Assembly (NCBI GenBank): GCA_000437515.1
Contig: FR898444.1
Coordinates: 1-10,132 of the forward strand
Reading direction: 5' to 3'
DNA length: 10,132 nt
DNA from: Acidiphilium sp. CAG:727
GTDB lineage: Bacteria; Bacillota; Clostridia; Christensenellales; Borkfalkiaceae
A model generated the notes under the pieces. It was not told where the DNA came from. It saw only the letters and a list, made by a program, of their open reading frames with translations, and ran no database searches. Numbering within the stretch: position 1 is the stretch's first letter; every line of letters starts with the position of its first letter. Position numbers and translations under genes: made by a program. This document shows positions 1 to 6,760 of this stretch, in pieces.

Positions 1-28
1 GTTATTTACTGTATTGCTTAGCGATAAA

Positions 29-1030
29 TTATTTGTTCATAGCTTTTTCGACGGCAACGGCGACGGCAACGGTCGCGCCGACCATCGGGTTGTTACCCAT
101 GCCGATAAGACCCATCATTTCTACGTGCGCGGGAACGGAAGACGAACCTGCGAACTGCGCGTCGGAGTGCATACGACCCATGGTATCGGTCATACCGTAA
201 GAAGACGGACCCGCAGCCATGTTGTCGGGGTGAAGAGTTCTGCCCGTGCCGCCGCCCGAAGCGACCGAGAAATACTTCTTTCCGTTTTCTACGCACCACT
301 TTTTGTAAGTGCCTGCGACGGGGTGCTGGAATCTCGTCGGGTTGGTGGAGTTACCGGTAATCGAAACCGAAACGTTTTCGAGTTTCATTATCGCTACGCC
401 TTCGGGAACGTTGTCCGCGCCGTAGCATTTAACTTTCGCTCTCGGACCGTCGGAGTAGGGTTTTTCGTAAACGACGGTTACCTTTTCGGTATAGGGGTCG
501 AAAGTCGTTTCCACGTAAGTGAAGCCGTTGATTCTCGAAATGATCATAGCGGCGTCTTTGCCCAGACCGTTAAGAATAACTCTCAGGGGTTTCTTTCTTA
601 CCGTGTTGGCGTTAAGGGCGATTTTGATTGCGCCTTCGGCAGCCGCGAAAGATTCGTGGCCCGCAAGGAAGCAGAAACAATCGGTGTCTTCCGAAAGGAG
701 CATTGCGCCGAGATTGCCGTGTCCCAAACCTACTTTGCGGTTTTCGGCAACCGAGCCGGGGATACAGAACGATTGAAGACCTACGCCGATTTTTTCGGCT
801 GCCTGATAAGCCTTTTTCGCTCCGCTCTTTATAGCGATAGCCGCGCCTACTGTGTAAGCCCATACGGCGTTCTCGAAACAGATAGGTTGAGTGCTTCTTA
901 CTATATCGTCGCAGTCGATGCCGTTTGCAAGGCAGATTTCCTTACATTCTTCGACGGAACCGATCCCGTATTCTTTAAGGGTAGCGTTGATTTTGTCTAT
1001 TCTTCTTTCATATCCTTCAAATAAAGACAT
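29..1030 (-). CDS. GGGtGRT family protein (function unknown, Fe-S associated context)
   Basis: The 333-residue product carries the family-naming motif GGGTGRT at residues 259-265, in a Gly/Ser/Met-rich C-terminal half (VASGGGTGRTLHPDN, then SYGMTDTMGRMH). I recognise it as a GGGtGRT protein, a conserved family without an established biochemical role. There are eight cysteines (33, 40, 51, 89, 118, 120, 202, 246) but no CxxC or ferredoxin-type motif; C118 and C120 form a CFC pair. No signal peptide is visible, so it is probably cytosolic. The ATG at 1030 follows a strong GGAGG (complement of 1037-1044) which overlaps the stop codon of the upstream NifU-like gene. Only 12 bases separate the two genes, so they are cotranscribed and probably translationally coupled. 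The family is usually found next to this scaffold-like gene, which suggests a shared role in Fe-S or metallocofactor chemistry; that is inference. The stop lies near the window edge and no terminator can be judged. Confidence 0.9.
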   Translation of the reverse strand: MSLFEGYERRIDKINATLKEYGIGSVEECKEICLANGIDCDDIVRSTQPICFENAVWAYTVGAAIAIKSGAKKAYQAAEKIGVGLQSFCIPGSVAENRKVGLGHGNLGAMLLSEDTDCFCFLAGHESFAAAEGAIKIALNANTVRKKPLRVILNGLGKDAAMIISRINGFTYVETTFDPYTEKVTVVYEKPYSDGPRAKVKCYGADNVPEGVAIMKLENVSVSITGNSTNPTRFQHPVAGTYKKWCVENGKKYFSVASGGGTGRTLHPDNMAAGPSSYGMTDTMGRMHSDAQFAGSSSVPAHVEMMGLIGMGNNPMVGATVAVAVAVEKAMNK

Positions 1031-1042
1031 ACTGTTACCTCC

Positions 1043-1735
1043 TTATTCCTTGCGCGGGTCGATGTACTTGAAGGCATTGTCGAATCTGCCGTAATGACCC
1101 TTTGCTTTTTCGTACGCTTCGTTCGGGGTAAGACCTTTTTTGATAAAGTCCGTCATTTTACCGAGCGAAACGAATTCGTAGCCGATAACCTGCATATCTT
1201 CGTCGAGAGCCATACGGGTAACGTAGCCTTCCGCCATTTCGAGATACCTCGTGCCTTTGGCTTTCGTGCCGTACATAGTGCCGACCTGCGAGCGAAGACC
1301 TTTACCGAGATCTTCGAGTCCCGCGCCGACTACCAAGCCGTCGTCCGAATAAGCGGATTGAGTACGACCGTAGACGATTTGCAGGAACAACTCTCTCATA
1401 GCGGTGTTGATAGCGTCGCATACGAGGTCGGTATTGAGCGCTTCGAGAATGGTTTTGCCGGGAAGAATTTCCGAAGCCATAGCCGCGGAGTGGGTCATAC
1501 CCGAACAACCGATAGTTTCGACGAGCGCTTCTTCGATAACGCCGTTTTTAACGTTAAGCGAAAGTTTGCACGCGCCTTGTTGGGGAGCGCACCAGCCCAC
1601 GCCGTGAGTGAAGCCGCTGATGTCGCCGATCTGTTTAGCCTCTATCCACTTTCCTTCTTCGGGAATCGGAGCGGGACCGTGTTTGGGACCTTTGGCAACG
1701 CAGACCATTTCGTTTACTTCGTTTGAATACTGCAT
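1043..1735 (-). CDS. NifU/IscU-like iron-sulfur cluster assembly scaffold-type protein
   Basis: The 230-residue protein has an IscU/NifU N-terminal-type core at about residues 45-130. The segment ETIGCSGMTHSAAMASE (about 73-89) matches the IscU region around its second cluster cysteine, and LPGKTILEAL follows as in IscU. Cysteines are at 12, 49, 56, 77 and 106. C77 is the clear IscU equivalent. C49 or C56 (in GWCAPQQGAC) could replace the first ligand. The place of the third IscU cysteine (HCS) is occupied by VYGRTQSAY, without cysteine. About 100 extra residues follow the core, ending in a lysine/aromatic-rich tail. It is therefore a divergent relative of IscU, not a standard one. The ATG at 1735 is preceded by GGAGGC (complement of 1741-1746). 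It is the first gene of an operon with the GGGtGRT gene. No IscS-type cysteine desulfurase is visible in the window. The family call is firm; the scaffold function is inferred. Confidence 0.88.
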   Translation of the reverse strand: MQYSNEVNEMVCVAKGPKHGPAPIPEEGKWIEAKQIGDISGFTHGVGWCAPQQGACKLSLNVKNGVIEEALVETIGCSGMTHSAAMASEILPGKTILEALNTDLVCDAINTAMRELFLQIVYGRTQSAYSDDGLVVGAGLEDLGKGLRSQVGTMYGTKAKGTRYLEMAEGYVTRMALDEDMQVIGYEFVSLGKMTDFIKKGLTPNEAYEKAKGHYGRFDNAFKYIDPRKE

Positions 1736-1810
1736 AAAATGCCTCCAAAATATTTTCGTGTTTCGTTGAAAACGAGTCTTTTTCCGAGTCGGAATCGACT
1801 TTACTTCGGT

Positions 1811-1839
1811 ATTATAACATAAAGTAAAAGTTTTTTCAA
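1811..1839 (-). promoter_or_regulatory. Sigma-A-type promoter for the NifU-like/GGGtGRT operon
   Basis: Read on the minus strand, TTGAAA (complement of 1834-1839) and a perfect TATAAT (complement of 1811-1816) are separated by exactly 17 bases. Transcription would start near 1804, giving a leader of about 70 bases before the ATG at 1735. The leader holds a short AGTCG/CGACT hairpin but no recognisable riboswitch. Confidence 0.75.
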
Positions 1840-1860
1840 TTATTATGTCAAACTTTTTGA

Positions 1861-1889
1861 TTGCATTTATTAAAATTTAATGGTAAAAT
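1861..1889 (+). promoter_or_regulatory. Probable extended -10 promoter for tyrS-galE
   Basis: TGG followed by TAAAAT (1881-1889) forms an extended -10 element. A weak -35 (TTGCAT, 1861-1866) lies 17 bases upstream. The start would be near 1896, leaving a leader of about 49 bases to the tyrS ATG. It lies back to back with the minus-strand promoter of the Fe-S operon without overlapping it. Confidence 0.55.
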
Positions 1890-1899
1890 ATCTCCGAGC

Positions 1900-1910
1900 G
1901 GGGTAACCCC
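1900..1910 (+). other. Small GC hairpin at the 5' end of the tyrS mRNA
   Basis: GGGG (1900-1903) and CCCC (1907-1910) flank a TAA loop only a few bases after the predicted start of the tyrS transcript. A 5'-terminal stem of this kind can protect an mRNA from decay, but no such role is shown here. It has no T-tract and is not a terminator. Confidence 0.35.
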
Positions 1911-1944
1911 ACAATGTACGAAAAGACGTTTTTGAGAGGTTTTT

Positions 1945-3153
1945 ATGAAAAACGCAATGGATATTCTCCGGGAAAGGGGATTTATCAAACAGACCGTTTA
2001 CGGCGAAGAACTGCATAAACTTATGGACGAAAAAAGTCTGACGTTTTACGTCGGCTTCGATCCTACTGCGGACAGCCTGCATATAGGGCATTATATTCCC
2101 ATTATGGCAATGGCGTGGATGCAGCGTTGCGGACACAGACCTATCGCCCTTTTCGGCGGCGGAACCGGTATGATAGGAGATCCGTCGGGCAGAAGCGATA
2201 TGCGTCAGATGATGACGCGGGAAACCATCGACCATAATATCGACTGCTTCAAAAAGCAGATGTCGAGATTCATAGATTTCGACGGCGAAAACGGCGCGAT
2301 AATCGCCAACAACGCGGACTGGCTGTTAGACCTTAACTATATCGACTTTTTAAGGGATATAGGCGTGTATTTTTCGGTAAACGAAATGCTCACCGCAAAA
2401 TGCTTCAAGCAGCGCATGGAAAAAGGGTTGACTTTCTTCGAGTTTAACTATATGCTCATGCAGGGTTACGACTTTCTGCACCTTAACCGCGAGTACGGTT
2501 GTCAACTCGAACTCGGCGGCGACGATCAGTGGTCGAATATGCTCGCGGGCGTGGATCTTATACGCCGTAAAGAGAGCAAACCGGCTTATTGCCTTACCTG
2601 TACGCTACTTCTTAACAGCGAGGGCAAGAAAATGGGTAAAACTCAGAAGGGCGCGTTGTGGCTTGACGAAAACAAATGCTCCGTATACGATTTTTATCAA
2701 TATTTCAGAAACGTGGAGGACTGCAAAGTCGCCGAATGTATGCGCCTGCTTACGTTTATGGATCTGGACGAAATCGCCGAACTCACGAAATACAACGACG
2801 AGAGAATGAACGCGGCTAAAGAAAGGCTTGCTTACGAAGTAACGAAACTCGTACACGGCGAAGAAAAGGCTTTACTCGCGGCGAAGCAGGCTAAGGCGGC
2901 TTTCGGCGGAAACACGGAAGATATGCCCACGGTCGAAATTTTAGGCGCGACGAGCGTTCCCGACGTAATGGTGGCGGCGGGTATAGCGAAATCGAAGGGC
3001 GAAGCGAGAAGACTCATCGAGGGCGGCGGGGTTACGCTCGACGAAATCAAACTTACCGCGGGGAATCTCGATATTCCCGAAGAATTGAAGCAAAAAGGCA
3101 GTTTCGTACTCCACAAGGGTAAGAAAACGCATATAAATATAATATTGAAATAA
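1945..3153 (+). CDS. tyrS: Tyrosyl-tRNA synthetase
   Basis: This class I aminoacyl-tRNA synthetase charges tRNA-Tyr with tyrosine in the cytoplasm. The 402-residue length is typical of bacterial TyrRS. The tyrosine pocket starts at YVGFDPTADSLH (residues 35-46), where Tyr35 is the expected hydroxyl contact. The HIGH signature is at 46-49, YMLMQGYDF with the substrate-binding Tyr/Gln/Asp at about 169-177, and GGDDQW at 191-196. The KMSKS loop appears as KMGKT at 229-233, a common TyrRS variant. A C-terminal S4-type RNA-binding domain covers about 336-400. The ATG at 1945 is preceded by GAGAGG (1934-1939). galE follows after 13 bases, so the two are probably cotranscribed. The leader is too short for a T-box and contains none of its conserved elements, although tyrS is often T-box controlled in Firmicutes. 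Confidence 0.97.
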   Translation: MKNAMDILRERGFIKQTVYGEELHKLMDEKSLTFYVGFDPTADSLHIGHYIPIMAMAWMQRCGHRPIALFGGGTGMIGDPSGRSDMRQMMTRETIDHNIDCFKKQMSRFIDFDGENGAIIANNADWLLDLNYIDFLRDIGVYFSVNEMLTAKCFKQRMEKGLTFFEFNYMLMQGYDFLHLNREYGCQLELGGDDQWSNMLAGVDLIRRKESKPAYCLTCTLLLNSEGKKMGKTQKGALWLDENKCSVYDFYQYFRNVEDCKVAECMRLLTFMDLDEIAELTKYNDERMNAAKERLAYEVTKLVHGEEKALLAAKQAKAAFGGNTEDMPTVEILGATSVPDVMVAAGIAKSKGEARRLIEGGGVTLDEIKLTAGNLDIPEELKQKGSFVLHKGKKTHINIILK

Positions 3154-3166
3154 AGAAGGCAAAAAA

Positions 3167-4189
3167 ATGAAGACTATTCTGGTTACGGGCGGAGCCGGTT
3201 ACATCGGCAGCCATACGACGATCGAACTTATAAACGCAGGTTACGACGTTGTGGTCGTAGACAATCTCTACAACAGCAAACTCGAAGCGGTTAAAAGGGT
3301 TGAAAAAATCGTCGGCAAAAAAATAAAGTTTTATAAGTACGACGTCTGCGATAAAAACGCGATGCGCAAAGTATTTACCGAAAACAAGATTGACGCGGTT
3401 ATCAACTTTGCGGGTTATAAAGCGGTAGGCGAATCGGTCGCGAAACCCATAGAATATTACGAAAACAATATCTACGGAATGCTTGCGCTGATTGACGTAA
3501 TGAGAGAATTCAACTGTAAAAATCTCGTATTCTCGTCGTCCGCGACGGTTTACGGCAATCCGCACACGGTGCCTATTACGGAAGATTTCCCGCTTTCGAC
3601 TACCAACCCTTACGGCTCGACCAAACTCTTTATAGAATATATATTGAAAGATCTCGCCAAAGCCGACAAGGAGTTTAACATAGCGATTCTTCGTTACTTT
3701 AATCCTATCGGGGCGCACCCGTCGGGGCTTATCGGCGAAGATCCCAACGGAATACCGAACAATCTCTGCCCGTATATCACGAAAGTGGCGGTGGGCAAAC
3801 TCAAAGAAGTGCACGTTTTCGGCAACGACTATCCCACTCCCGACGGAACGGGCGTAAGAGATTACATTCACGTGGTCGATCTCGCAAGGGGACACGTTCT
3901 CGCGGTTAAAAAGTTGCTCGAAGGTTCGGGGCTTTATATAGTAAACCTCGGAACGGGCAAGGGTTACAGCGTACTCGAAATGATCAGGTCGTTCTCGAAA
4001 GCGGCGGGTAAAGAAATACCTTACGTTATAGACCCGCGCCGCGCGGGCGATATTCCCGAATGTTACGCAGACCCTGGCAAAGCCGAAAAGTTAATCGGGT
4101 TCAAAGCCGAAAAGACGCTCGACGACATGTGTCGCGACGCTCTCAACTGGCAGACGAAGAACCCCGACGGCTACGGCGACGCCGAATAA
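3167..4189 (+). CDS. galE: UDP-glucose 4-epimerase
   Basis: GalE interconverts UDP-glucose and UDP-galactose, linking the Leloir pathway with supply of galactosyl donors for cell-surface polysaccharides. The 340-residue product is an extended short-chain dehydrogenase/reductase. It has the NAD-binding GGAGYIG (residues 8-14), FAGYKAVGES (81-90), the SSSATVYG segment with the catalytic Ser near 125, and the Tyr149-x3-Lys153 dyad in YGSTK. The typical GalE stretch GAHPSGLIGEDPNGIPNNL follows, with a sugar-nucleotide domain in the C-terminal third. The ATG at 3167 has AGAAGG (3154-3159) right after the tyrS stop. No other galactose gene is present, so a housekeeping role in glycan precursor supply is more likely than galactose catabolism. 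The downstream region has no convincing U-tract terminator; the first hairpin met is that of the 4220-4279 repeat. Confidence 0.95.
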   Translation: MKTILVTGGAGYIGSHTTIELINAGYDVVVVDNLYNSKLEAVKRVEKIVGKKIKFYKYDVCDKNAMRKVFTENKIDAVINFAGYKAVGESVAKPIEYYENNIYGMLALIDVMREFNCKNLVFSSSATVYGNPHTVPITEDFPLSTTNPYGSTKLFIEYILKDLAKADKEFNIAILRYFNPIGAHPSGLIGEDPNGIPNNLCPYITKVAVGKLKEVHVFGNDYPTPDGTGVRDYIHVVDLARGHVLAVKKLLEGSGLYIVNLGTGKGYSVLEMIRSFSKAAGKEIPYVIDPRRAGDIPECYADPGKAEKLIGFKAEKTLDDMCRDALNWQTKNPDGYGDAE

Positions 4190-4219
4190 CCCCGCCCGGC
4201 ATTGACGCAATGACGTACT

Positions 4220-4279
4220 TTTCCTTGCCTTCTCTTTGCAGAGAAGGTGGCAATGAGCGTAGCGAAATTGACGGATGAG
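4220..4279 (+). repeat. Palindromic intergenic repeat (galE downstream)
   Basis: A perfect 8-bp stem CCTTCTCT/AGAGAAGG (4228-4235 with 4240-4247, loop TTGC) is followed by a second imperfect inverted segment, GGCAAT...ATTGAC, ending in GGATGAG. The arrangement (AGAAGGTGGC, variable arm, TGACGGATGAG) resembles a small palindromic repeat that I recall as common between genes in gut Clostridia. There is no T-tract after the stem. It is non-coding; the family assignment is from memory and not checked. Confidence 0.55.
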
Positions 4280-4348
4280 TTCCCGTAAAGGCAGTTTACC
4301 GCGGAGCGAATTATAATTGTGAAAAATTAAAAACATAGCGTAAATTCG

Positions 4349-4377
4349 TTGACATAAGATTTTTTGTGTGGTATCAT
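4349..4377 (+). promoter_or_regulatory. Near-consensus promoter of the uraA attenuator transcript
   Basis: A perfect -35 TTGACA (4349-4354) and TATCAT (4372-4377) are separated by 17 bases. Transcription would begin near 4384, immediately before the PyrR-type hairpin, as expected for an attenuated pyr leader. Such a strong promoter suits control after initiation. Confidence 0.85.
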
Positions 4378-4388
4378 ACACACGATAA

Positions 4389-4480
4389 ATCTTTAAGGCG
4401 ATACAGAGATATCGGCAAGATCGGCGAATTTAACTTATGCAAAAAGCACGTCTTGCCATAGATAGGCAAGGCGTTTTTTT
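4389..4480 (+). promoter_or_regulatory. PyrR-type transcription attenuator of the uracil permease
   Basis: The leader has the three mutually exclusive parts of a PyrR attenuator. (1) Anti-antiterminator: lower stem ATCTT/AAGAT (4389-4393 with 4417-4421), a purine-rich 5' internal loop (4394-4398), upper stem CGATA/TATCG (4399-4403 with 4410-4414), and hexaloop CAGAGA (4404-4409), the loop typical of Bacillus PyrR sites. (2) Antiterminator: GGCAAGA (4414-4420) can pair perfectly with TCTTGCC (4451-4457). (3) Terminator: the same TCTTGCC instead pairs with GGCAAG (4465-4470). By analogy with B. subtilis, PyrR with UMP would hold form 1, free the terminator and switch uraA off when pyrimidines are plentiful. 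pyrR itself is not in the window. The structures are read by eye; the ligand and protein are inferred. Confidence 0.85.
4449..4480 (+). terminator. Conditional intrinsic terminator of the uraA leader
   Basis: CGTCTTGCC (4449-4457) pairs with GGCAAGGCG (4465-4473), 9 pairs including one G-U, around the loop ATAGATA. Seven T residues follow directly (4474-4480). It ends the attenuator transcript unless the antiterminator forms. Confidence 0.85.
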
Positions 4481-4541
4481 ATGCGATAGCGAAGCGAACC
4501 GAGAAGATTTTTCAAAAGAAAAAATTTCAGGAGATGTAAAA

Positions 4542-6002
4542 ATGCAACTTACTTACGGCATCAAAGACAGACCTAAGTTCGGCAAGAACCTCGTGTTCGC
4601 TTTCCAGCAGATGATCGCCATCATGGCGGCAACCTTACTCGTTCCGATACTCGTATCGGCGGCGGGTCTTAAATGCGACCCGGCTGCGGCGTTGTTCGGC
4701 GCCGGCGCGGGAACTATCGTATACTTATTGTTTACGAGATTCAAAAGCCCCGTTTTCCTCGGCTCTTCGTTCACCTTCCTCGGCGCGTTAATCGCGGCGG
4801 CAACCAATAACTACGGTTACTGGGGTTTAATTATCGGCGTGGCGTTCGCGGGGCTCGTGTACGTCGTAATCGCGATAATCATTAAACTCGTAGGCGCGGG
4901 CTGGATAAAGAAACTTCTTCCTCACGTAATAATCGGACCTGTTCTTGCGATAATCGGTCTTTCCCTTTCGGGAACGGCAGGCGATTGGATGATGACCAAC
5001 GGCGGAGAGAATTACAGCCTCTGGTACATCCTCGTGGGTTTGTTTACTTTCGTGATAATCGTACTTGCTTCGGTCAAAGGTAAGGGCATGGCTAAACTCA
5101 TTCCGTTCATAATCGGTATCGGTTCGGGTCTCGCTTTCGCAATGGTAATCACGGGCTTCGGATATATCAACGACAGCGCGTTCTGCAAGGAAATGAGAAT
5201 AGTCGATTTCACCCCCATAAAAGAGTGTTTCAGCCCCGTAAGATTCCAGAGTTTCTTCGATTATCCCAAATTCACATTCCTTGAAGCCATAAGAACCAAC
5301 GGTCAATACGCGAAAGTGGACGGAGCGATGATAGGTAACCTTGCGGTACTCTTCGTTCCCATCGCGGTAGTCGAACTTGCTCAGCACATATCCGACCACG
5401 AAAACCTTTCCAACGTAGTAGAAAAAGACCTTCTCGAAAACCCCGGTCTTCACAATACGCTTCTCGGCGACGGCGTAGGCTCGATGGTAGGCGCGTTCTT
5501 CAGCGGCTGCGCGAACACCACTTACGGCGAATCGATAAGTTGCGTCGCGCTTTCGAAAAACGCTTCCACTATGACGATATTTACCACTGCGATTATGTGT
5601 ATGGCAGTATCCTTCGTTTCGCCCTTCGTAGCGATAATCAATATGCTTCCGAAATGCGTAATGGGCGGAGCGTGCATAGCGATGTACGGCTTCATCTCGG
5701 TAAGCGGTCTGCAAATGCTTAAAGACGTAGACCTTTCGGATAACAGAAACCTCTATCCCGCGGCGGCGATACTCGTTATCGGTATCGGCGGAGTAGTGCT
5801 TAACTTCGGTACGAACAAACTCACCGGCAACCCGCTCGTACAGGTGACTTCGCTCGCGGTTGCGATGATAGTCGGTATACTCGTAAATCTTATCACGCAC
5901 AGCGGTAAAGACAAAGTCGAAAACGGCGCGATACAGGAAAACCTCCCGGATATGAAATTCGAGGGCGAAAAAGCCGAAACCGAAGAAAATAAAGCGGTAT
6001 AA
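4542..6002 (+). CDS. uraA: Uracil permease, NCS2 family (nucleobase:cation symporter)
   Basis: This polytopic inner-membrane protein is predicted to import uracil by proton symport. I chose the ATG at 4542 (486 residues) because AGGAGATG lies just upstream. An in-frame ATG at 4437 would translate through the attenuator terminator. NCS2 features are QQMIAIMAATLLVPILV (first helix), FLGSSFTF, the conserved block LENPGLH...GVGSMVGAFF, and NTTYGE with Glu330 (equivalent to UraA Glu290). At the transmembrane 8 position equal to E. coli UraA Glu241, this protein has Gln281 (AQHISDH), and Asp285 replaces His245. The 49-residue spacing from 281 to 330 equals that in E. coli, supporting the alignment. 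The segment before helix 8 is longer than in E. coli, and the C-terminal 35 residues are a charged tail. The PyrR-type leader and the following upp support uracil as substrate. Confidence 0.9.
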   Translation: MQLTYGIKDRPKFGKNLVFAFQQMIAIMAATLLVPILVSAAGLKCDPAAALFGAGAGTIVYLLFTRFKSPVFLGSSFTFLGALIAAATNNYGYWGLIIGVAFAGLVYVVIAIIIKLVGAGWIKKLLPHVIIGPVLAIIGLSLSGTAGDWMMTNGGENYSLWYILVGLFTFVIIVLASVKGKGMAKLIPFIIGIGSGLAFAMVITGFGYINDSAFCKEMRIVDFTPIKECFSPVRFQSFFDYPKFTFLEAIRTNGQYAKVDGAMIGNLAVLFVPIAVVELAQHISDHENLSNVVEKDLLENPGLHNTLLGDGVGSMVGAFFSGCANTTYGESISCVALSKNASTMTIFTTAIMCMAVSFVSPFVAIINMLPKCVMGGACIAMYGFISVSGLQMLKDVDLSDNRNLYPAAAILVIGIGGVVLNFGTNKLTGNPLVQVTSLAVAMIVGILVNLITHSGKDKVENGAIQENLPDMKFEGEKAETEENKAV

Positions 6003-6012
6003 CTTAAAACGA

Positions 6013-6049
6013 AAAAATTCCGCCGCGAAAAAAGCGGCGGAATTTTTAT
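6013..6049 (+). terminator. Strong intrinsic terminator after uraA
   Basis: A perfect 14-bp stem AAAAATTCCGCCGC/GCGGCGGAATTTTT (6013-6026 with 6034-6047) encloses a GAAAAAA loop, 11 bases after the uraA stop. The T-rich 3' arm provides the U-tract. Since A- and T-tracts flank both sides, it could act in both directions. It separates the uraA transcript from upp copy 1. Confidence 0.9.
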
Positions 6050-6057
6050 ATAAACTA

Positions 6058-6086
6058 TTGAAAAATTTTTTCCGAAATGGTATAAT
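6058..6086 (+). promoter_or_regulatory. Consensus promoter of upp copy 1
   Basis: TTGAAA (6058-6063), 17 bases, then a perfect TATAAT (6081-6086). The start would be near 6093, leaving a leader of about 26 bases, too short for an attenuator. upp copy 1 therefore seems constitutively transcribed, independent of the PyrR-controlled uraA unit. Confidence 0.85.
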
Positions 6087-6118
6087 ACCGTAAGGAAAAC
6101 AAGACAGAGGTAAAAACC

Positions 6119-6760
6119 ATGCAAGACTATATGAAAAACGTAACGCTTCTCGATCACCCGCTCATCGCGCATAAGATAACGCATCTTTGCGACGTAACGA
6201 CCAACACCAAAGAGTTCAGGGAAATCGTTTCCGAAATCGCGATGCTTATGGGTTACGAGGCTTTCAGAGATCTGCCCACGACCGACGTGGAAATTCAGGC
6301 TCCGCTTTCCAGATTCAAATCGCCGGTTATAACCGAGCCTATCGCGATAGTACCCATTTTAAGGGCGGGACTCGGGATGGTAGACGGATTGACCGCGCTT
6401 TTCCCGACGGCGAAAATAGGTCACATCGGTCTTTACCGCGACGAAGAAACGCTTGAACCGCACGAATACTACTGCAAACTTCCCAAAGACTGCATAGACG
6501 GTACTTGCATAGTCGTAGACCCCGCTCTGGCTACCGGCGGCAGCGCGGAGGCGGCTATTGATTTCATAAAGGAAAGGGGATATAAAAAGATTAAGTTGTT
6601 GTCGCTTATCGCCGCTCCGGAAGGAGTGAAGAGAGTTGCGACCGCTCACCCGGACGTACATATTTACGTAGCGCATTACGCAGACGCGCCCTTAAACGAA
6701 CACGGTTATATCGTAACCGCTTTCGGCGACGCGGGCGATCGTATTTTCGGCACGAAGTAA
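6119..6760 (+). CDS. upp: Uracil phosphoribosyltransferase, divergent copy 1
   Basis: UPRT converts uracil and PRPP to UMP and pyrophosphate in the cytoplasm, the usual partner of uracil uptake. The 213 residues match the family length. Present are LDHPLI (11-16), PILRAGLGMV (79-88), EETLEPHEYYCKLP (109-122), the PRPP loop VDPALATGGSA (133-143), and the C-terminal GDAGDRIFGTK. Two sites differ from the usual family and from copy 2. The PRPP loop has Ala136 where Met is normal. The uracil-binding loop reads YIVTAFGD (197-204) instead of YI.PGLGD, with a one-residue insertion just before it (VAHYADAPLNE). Core catalytic residues are kept, so it is probably an active phosphoribosyltransferase, perhaps with altered base preference (inference). 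The ATG at 6119 follows AGAGG (6106-6110). It has its own promoter and converges on the DUF523 gene. Confidence 0.92.
   Translation: MQDYMKNVTLLDHPLIAHKITHLCDVTTNTKEFREIVSEIAMLMGYEAFRDLPTTDVEIQAPLSRFKSPVITEPIAIVPILRAGLGMVDGLTALFPTAKIGHIGLYRDEETLEPHEYYCKLPKDCIDGTCIVVDPALATGGSAEAAIDFIKERGYKKIKLLSLIAAPEGVKRVATAHPDVHIYVAHYADAPLNEHGYIVTAFGDAGDRIFGTK

Noticed and set aside
14..1024. A 336-codon open frame on the plus strand opposite the GGGtGRT gene, and a similar one at 1094-1726 opposite the NifU-like gene
   Set aside because: Both lie antisense to clearly conserved genes, have no ribosome binding site, and give Arg/Val/Ser/Phe-rich sequences unlike any family. They arise from the codon bias of the real genes.
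4437..4541. N-terminal extension of UraA from the in-frame ATG at 4437
   Set aside because: It has no ribosome binding site and would be translated through the attenuator terminator. The ATG at 4542 has AGGAGATG and gives the normal NCS2 N-terminus.
4827..5900. A 357-codon open frame on the minus strand opposite uraA, and one at 3053-3895 opposite galE
   Set aside because: Low-complexity Tyr/Arg/His-rich translations mirroring the sense-strand codons, with no start signals; shadows of uraA and galE.
6003..6118. A second PyrR site controlling upp copy 1
   Set aside because: No CAGAGA-type bulged hairpin is present, and the leader after the promoter is only about 26 bases.
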